A DNA stretch of 23,755 nt from SZUA-442 sp051011415 (GTDB lineage: Bacteria > Actinomycetota > Acidimicrobiia > Spongiisociales > UBA5794). The translations under genes and the position numbers were made by a program. How positions within the stretch are numbered: position 1 is the stretch's first letter; each line of letters begins with the position of its first letter. A model generated the notes under the pieces. That model worked only from the letters and a program-made list of their open reading frames with translations. It searched no databases and was not told where the DNA came from. Below are positions 22,360-23,755 of this stretch, piece after piece. Where the stretch lies: assembly GCA_051011415.1 (NCBI GenBank), contig JBPCTY010000105.1, positions 1 to 23,755 of the forward strand, in the 5' to 3' direction.

Positions 22360-22383
22360 CTGCCGTCTGGCAGCCTCATTCTA
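22360..22383 (-). promoter_or_regulatory. Promoter -10 and 5' hairpin of the branched-chain operon
   Basis: On the minus strand TAGAAT (22383-22378) is a good -10, predicting a start near 22371 and a leader of about 38 bases containing the GGAGG. A TTGACG lies upstream but only 13 bases away, too close for a standard -35. CTGCC and GGCAG (22360-22373, loop GTCT) form a 5-bp dyad at the predicted transcript start, a possible operator or 5' hairpin. Confidence 0.4.
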
Positions 22384-22422
22384 GTGGCCGAACGCCCGTC
22401 AATCCTGTGGCGATTCGTGTCG

Positions 22423-22428
22423 TAGCAT
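22423..22428 (+). promoter_or_regulatory. -10 candidate for leaderless gene at 22435
   Basis: TAGCAT is followed by 6 bases and the GTG at 22435, with no Shine-Dalgarno, matching the other leaderless starts in the window. Confidence 0.45.
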
Positions 22429-22434
22429 GGGACC

Positions 22435-23193
22435 GTGATACGCACTGCCTACCTTCGAGCATACGTTCCGTCTTCGGTGATCCCGGATCTGCCGCCGTAT
22501 CGGCGGGACCCGGATGAGAAGCGCTCGATCACCCTCTCTGACGCATTCATCTGGGAAGAGCCGACCACGGATGATGCCATCTACACCACGTGGAACGATG
22601 GGCAGTTCGTGTGCCCCAGGAACGCAAAACTCCGAATGATGGAAGGGGTGTTGGCCTTCACAAAGACCTACCCGCTTCTTCCAGTCATCAGCGAGTCTGA
22701 GCGCCTGGATGTTGTCGAGGATGTTGCTGCCCTGAAACGACGATCGAAGTACGCACGCGGATTCATCCTTTCATCGGCTTGGCACGTCCCGCTGAGATGG
22801 TTCTCCGCCTTCAGACCAGACGAGCGCGAGGTGTACGACGCCGGTGGATTCACGTCGATCCGATACCGAACGTCACTTGGTGAGGCGATTGATCGTGTGC
22901 ATTGGGCAGTCGATGTCCTCGACTCGTCAGGGTTCTCGGAGCAGGTGATTGGCCGGGTGAGGGATCTTGAGGGCTGGTTGACGGAGTTTGCGGCGGACAC
23001 GATGGTCGAACTGGACTACGGAGAGGCCGCACAGGTGTTCTCCGATGCTGACCTCGCGTTCGACGAGTCGGCTGCTGATGTGCGAGGGAGCCTTCTCTCG
23101 TTGGAGCAGGGCGACTTCGAGGAGTCCGGCAGCGCATACGAGCGGGTTGCGAGACGCTGGGCAGAGGCCCAGGCATACACGTATTCGAACTGA
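22435..23193 (+). CDS. Conserved actinobacterial protein of unknown function
   Basis: This 252-residue protein resembles, from memory, a family widespread in Streptomyces and relatives that has no known function (possibly the one catalogued as DUF8083). Shared features are an opening AYLRAYVPSSVIP, a TWNDGQFVCPRNAKLR block (about 52-67), SSAWHVPLRWFSAFRPDER (about 113-131), DLEGWLTEFAADTMVELDYGEAAQVF (about 180-206) and a C-terminal run ending RRWAEAQAYTYSN. It has no signal peptide or membrane helix, so it is probably cytoplasmic. The DES in the later part (LAFDESAADV) and the DYG are candidate conserved polar sites, but no enzyme family is implied. It is divergent from the branched-chain operon, and a small membrane protein follows 51 bp downstream. 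Confidence 0.75.
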   Translation: MIRTAYLRAYVPSSVIPDLPPYRRDPDEKRSITLSDAFIWEEPTTDDAIYTTWNDGQFVCPRNAKLRMMEGVLAFTKTYPLLPVISESERLDVVEDVAALKRRSKYARGFILSSAWHVPLRWFSAFRPDEREVYDAGGFTSIRYRTSLGEAIDRVHWAVDVLDSSGFSEQVIGRVRDLEGWLTEFAADTMVELDYGEAAQVFSDADLAFDESAADVRGSLLSLEQGDFEESGSAYERVARRWAEAQAYTYSN

Positions 23194-23244
23194 CGCCGGC
23201 CTGCTCGTGCTGTCTTCGCCCAGATCCTGCCGGGAGGTCGTGTG

Positions 23245-23487
23245 ATGCCGACATGGAAGATCATTGGCATGGCGATCGCTTGGGCGTTCGCCGCTGGATT
23301 CATTGCGGTGGTGACCGCGATCCTGGTCGCAGAGGTGCTGAGACTCGTTGGGATCGTTGACTCCGGTGACGGGAGCTACGGGGTTTCGCTGAACATTGTG
23401 TTTGGGGTGGTCTTCGTGGCGCTGCTTGCCGTACCGGTCGTTTTCCGAAGACGTTTCGCGCAGAAACAGCCGCCACCCACCTCGTAA
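23245..23487 (+). CDS. Small two-helix membrane protein
   Basis: An 80-residue hydrophobic protein with transmembrane helices at about 5-28 and 48-66, a short polar loop between (VDSGDGSYGVS) and a basic tail RRRFAQKQPPPTS. Both ends would lie on the cytoplasmic side. ATG 23245 is chosen because GGGAGG (23232-23237) is seven bases upstream; GTG 23242 is too near. I do not recognise a family. It could assist the preceding unknown protein, since both face the same way 51 bp apart. Confidence 0.7.
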   Translation: MPTWKIIGMAIAWAFAAGFIAVVTAILVAEVLRLVGIVDSGDGSYGVSLNIVFGVVFVALLAVPVVFRRRFAQKQPPPTS

Positions 23488-23490
23488 TCT
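23485..23490 (+). promoter_or_regulatory. -10 candidate for leaderless gene at 23498
   Basis: TAATCT is followed by 7 bases and the ATG at 23498, with no Shine-Dalgarno. It overlaps the stop codon of the preceding gene. Confidence 0.45.
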
Positions 23491-23497
23491 GCCCTCG

Positions 23498-23755
23498 ATG
23501 GTCCCGAGTCTCCCCGAACCGTTGCCCGTTGAAGGCGCTGTGTGGCGTCCGGCGACCGAAGACGATGCTGCTGCCATCGTCACCCTGCAGGACGAATGCT
23601 TTGCCGTGGATGACACCTATCGAGAGGTCGAGTCCGAGGTGCTGGAGAGGTTCTCCGACGAGATGATCCATGCCCCGACCGACTCGCTGCTGTGCGAGAC
23701 CGAATCCGGATCACTGATCGCAAGCGTGTGGAGCCTTCTACCAACCACCGCTGAG
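23498..23755 (+). CDS. GNAT-like acetyltransferase, 3' end cut by window edge
   Basis: Only 86 residues are visible before the right edge. After MVPSLPEPLPVEG comes VWRPATEDDAAAIVTLQDECFAVDD, the usual first strand and helix of a GNAT domain, then a helical stretch with EVESEVLERFSD and a strand SLLCETESGSLIASVWSLLP. The acetyl-CoA loop would lie beyond the edge, so the call rests on the N-terminal pattern alone. The start is ten bases after the preceding stop. Confidence 0.6.
   Translation, partial: MVPSLPEPLPVEGAVWRPATEDDAAAIVTLQDECFAVDDTYREVESEVLERFSDEMIHAPTDSLLCETESGSLIASVWSLLPTTAE

Noticed and set aside
1..23755. Mobile element, CRISPR array, toxin-antitoxin or phage-defence module
   Set aside because: No transposase, integrase, direct-repeat array, tRNA-flanked insertion or defence-type domain was seen; gene content is metabolic and envelope-related throughout.

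Overview
The window looks like chromosomal DNA from an actinobacterium, most likely an uncultured or little-studied Acidimicrobiia-type lineage. This is inferred from the high GC content by eye, frequent GTG starts, a GlnA2-like glutamine synthetase beside an actinobacterial-style GlnR box, Thr-Thr-Thr-rich linkers in several envelope proteins, and many genes whose start codon sits 6-7 bases after a TANNNT box (leaderless architecture). Genes are packed densely and no intergenic gap exceeds about 190 bp. I see no rRNA, tRNA, CRISPR array, insertion sequence or prophage.

Region 1 (1-2485), nitrogen assimilation: a type I glutamine synthetase resembling mycobacterial GlnA2 (minus strand, cut by the left edge) is divergent from a type II enzyme, GlnII. 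The 186-bp gap between them holds a sequence with the full a1-b1-a2-b2 spacing of a GlnR box. Region 2 (2495-6451), pterins: a small Thr-rich membrane protein is divergent from a co-directional set made of a pteridine-reductase/FolM-like SDR, folB, a folK-folE fusion, and moaA. Together these lead from GTP towards hydroxymethyl-dihydropterin diphosphate and, separately, to the first molybdenum-cofactor intermediate. Region 3 (6453-10090), cell envelope: a secreted Thr-rich protein with a C-terminal membrane anchor is divergent, across a perfect 8-bp-arm dyad, from an orphan sensor histidine kinase, a LysM protein and a single-pass membrane protein.

Region 4 (10161-17665): a stand-alone Nfu N-terminal-domain protein is divergent from hyuA-hyuB (hydantoinase/5-oxoprolinase family), followed by glcD-glcE-glcF, a complete three-subunit glycolate oxidase set. 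Region 5 (17665-23755): a PEBP-family lipoprotein converges on a minus-strand operon of leucine/valine dehydrogenase, a fused alpha-beta branched-chain 2-oxoacid dehydrogenase E1, and a double-GNAT protein, which fits branched-chain amino acid oxidation. The right edge holds a conserved actinobacterial protein of unknown function, a two-helix membrane protein and a truncated GNAT gene.

No wholly new multi-gene system is evident. The most unusual items are the PTR1/FolM-type reductase heading a folate operon with a FolK-FolE fusion, the well-formed GlnR box between two glutamine synthetases, the repeated leaderless promoter signature, the orphan kinase/LysM/Thr-rich envelope cluster, and the HyuAB-GlcDEF neighbourhood.
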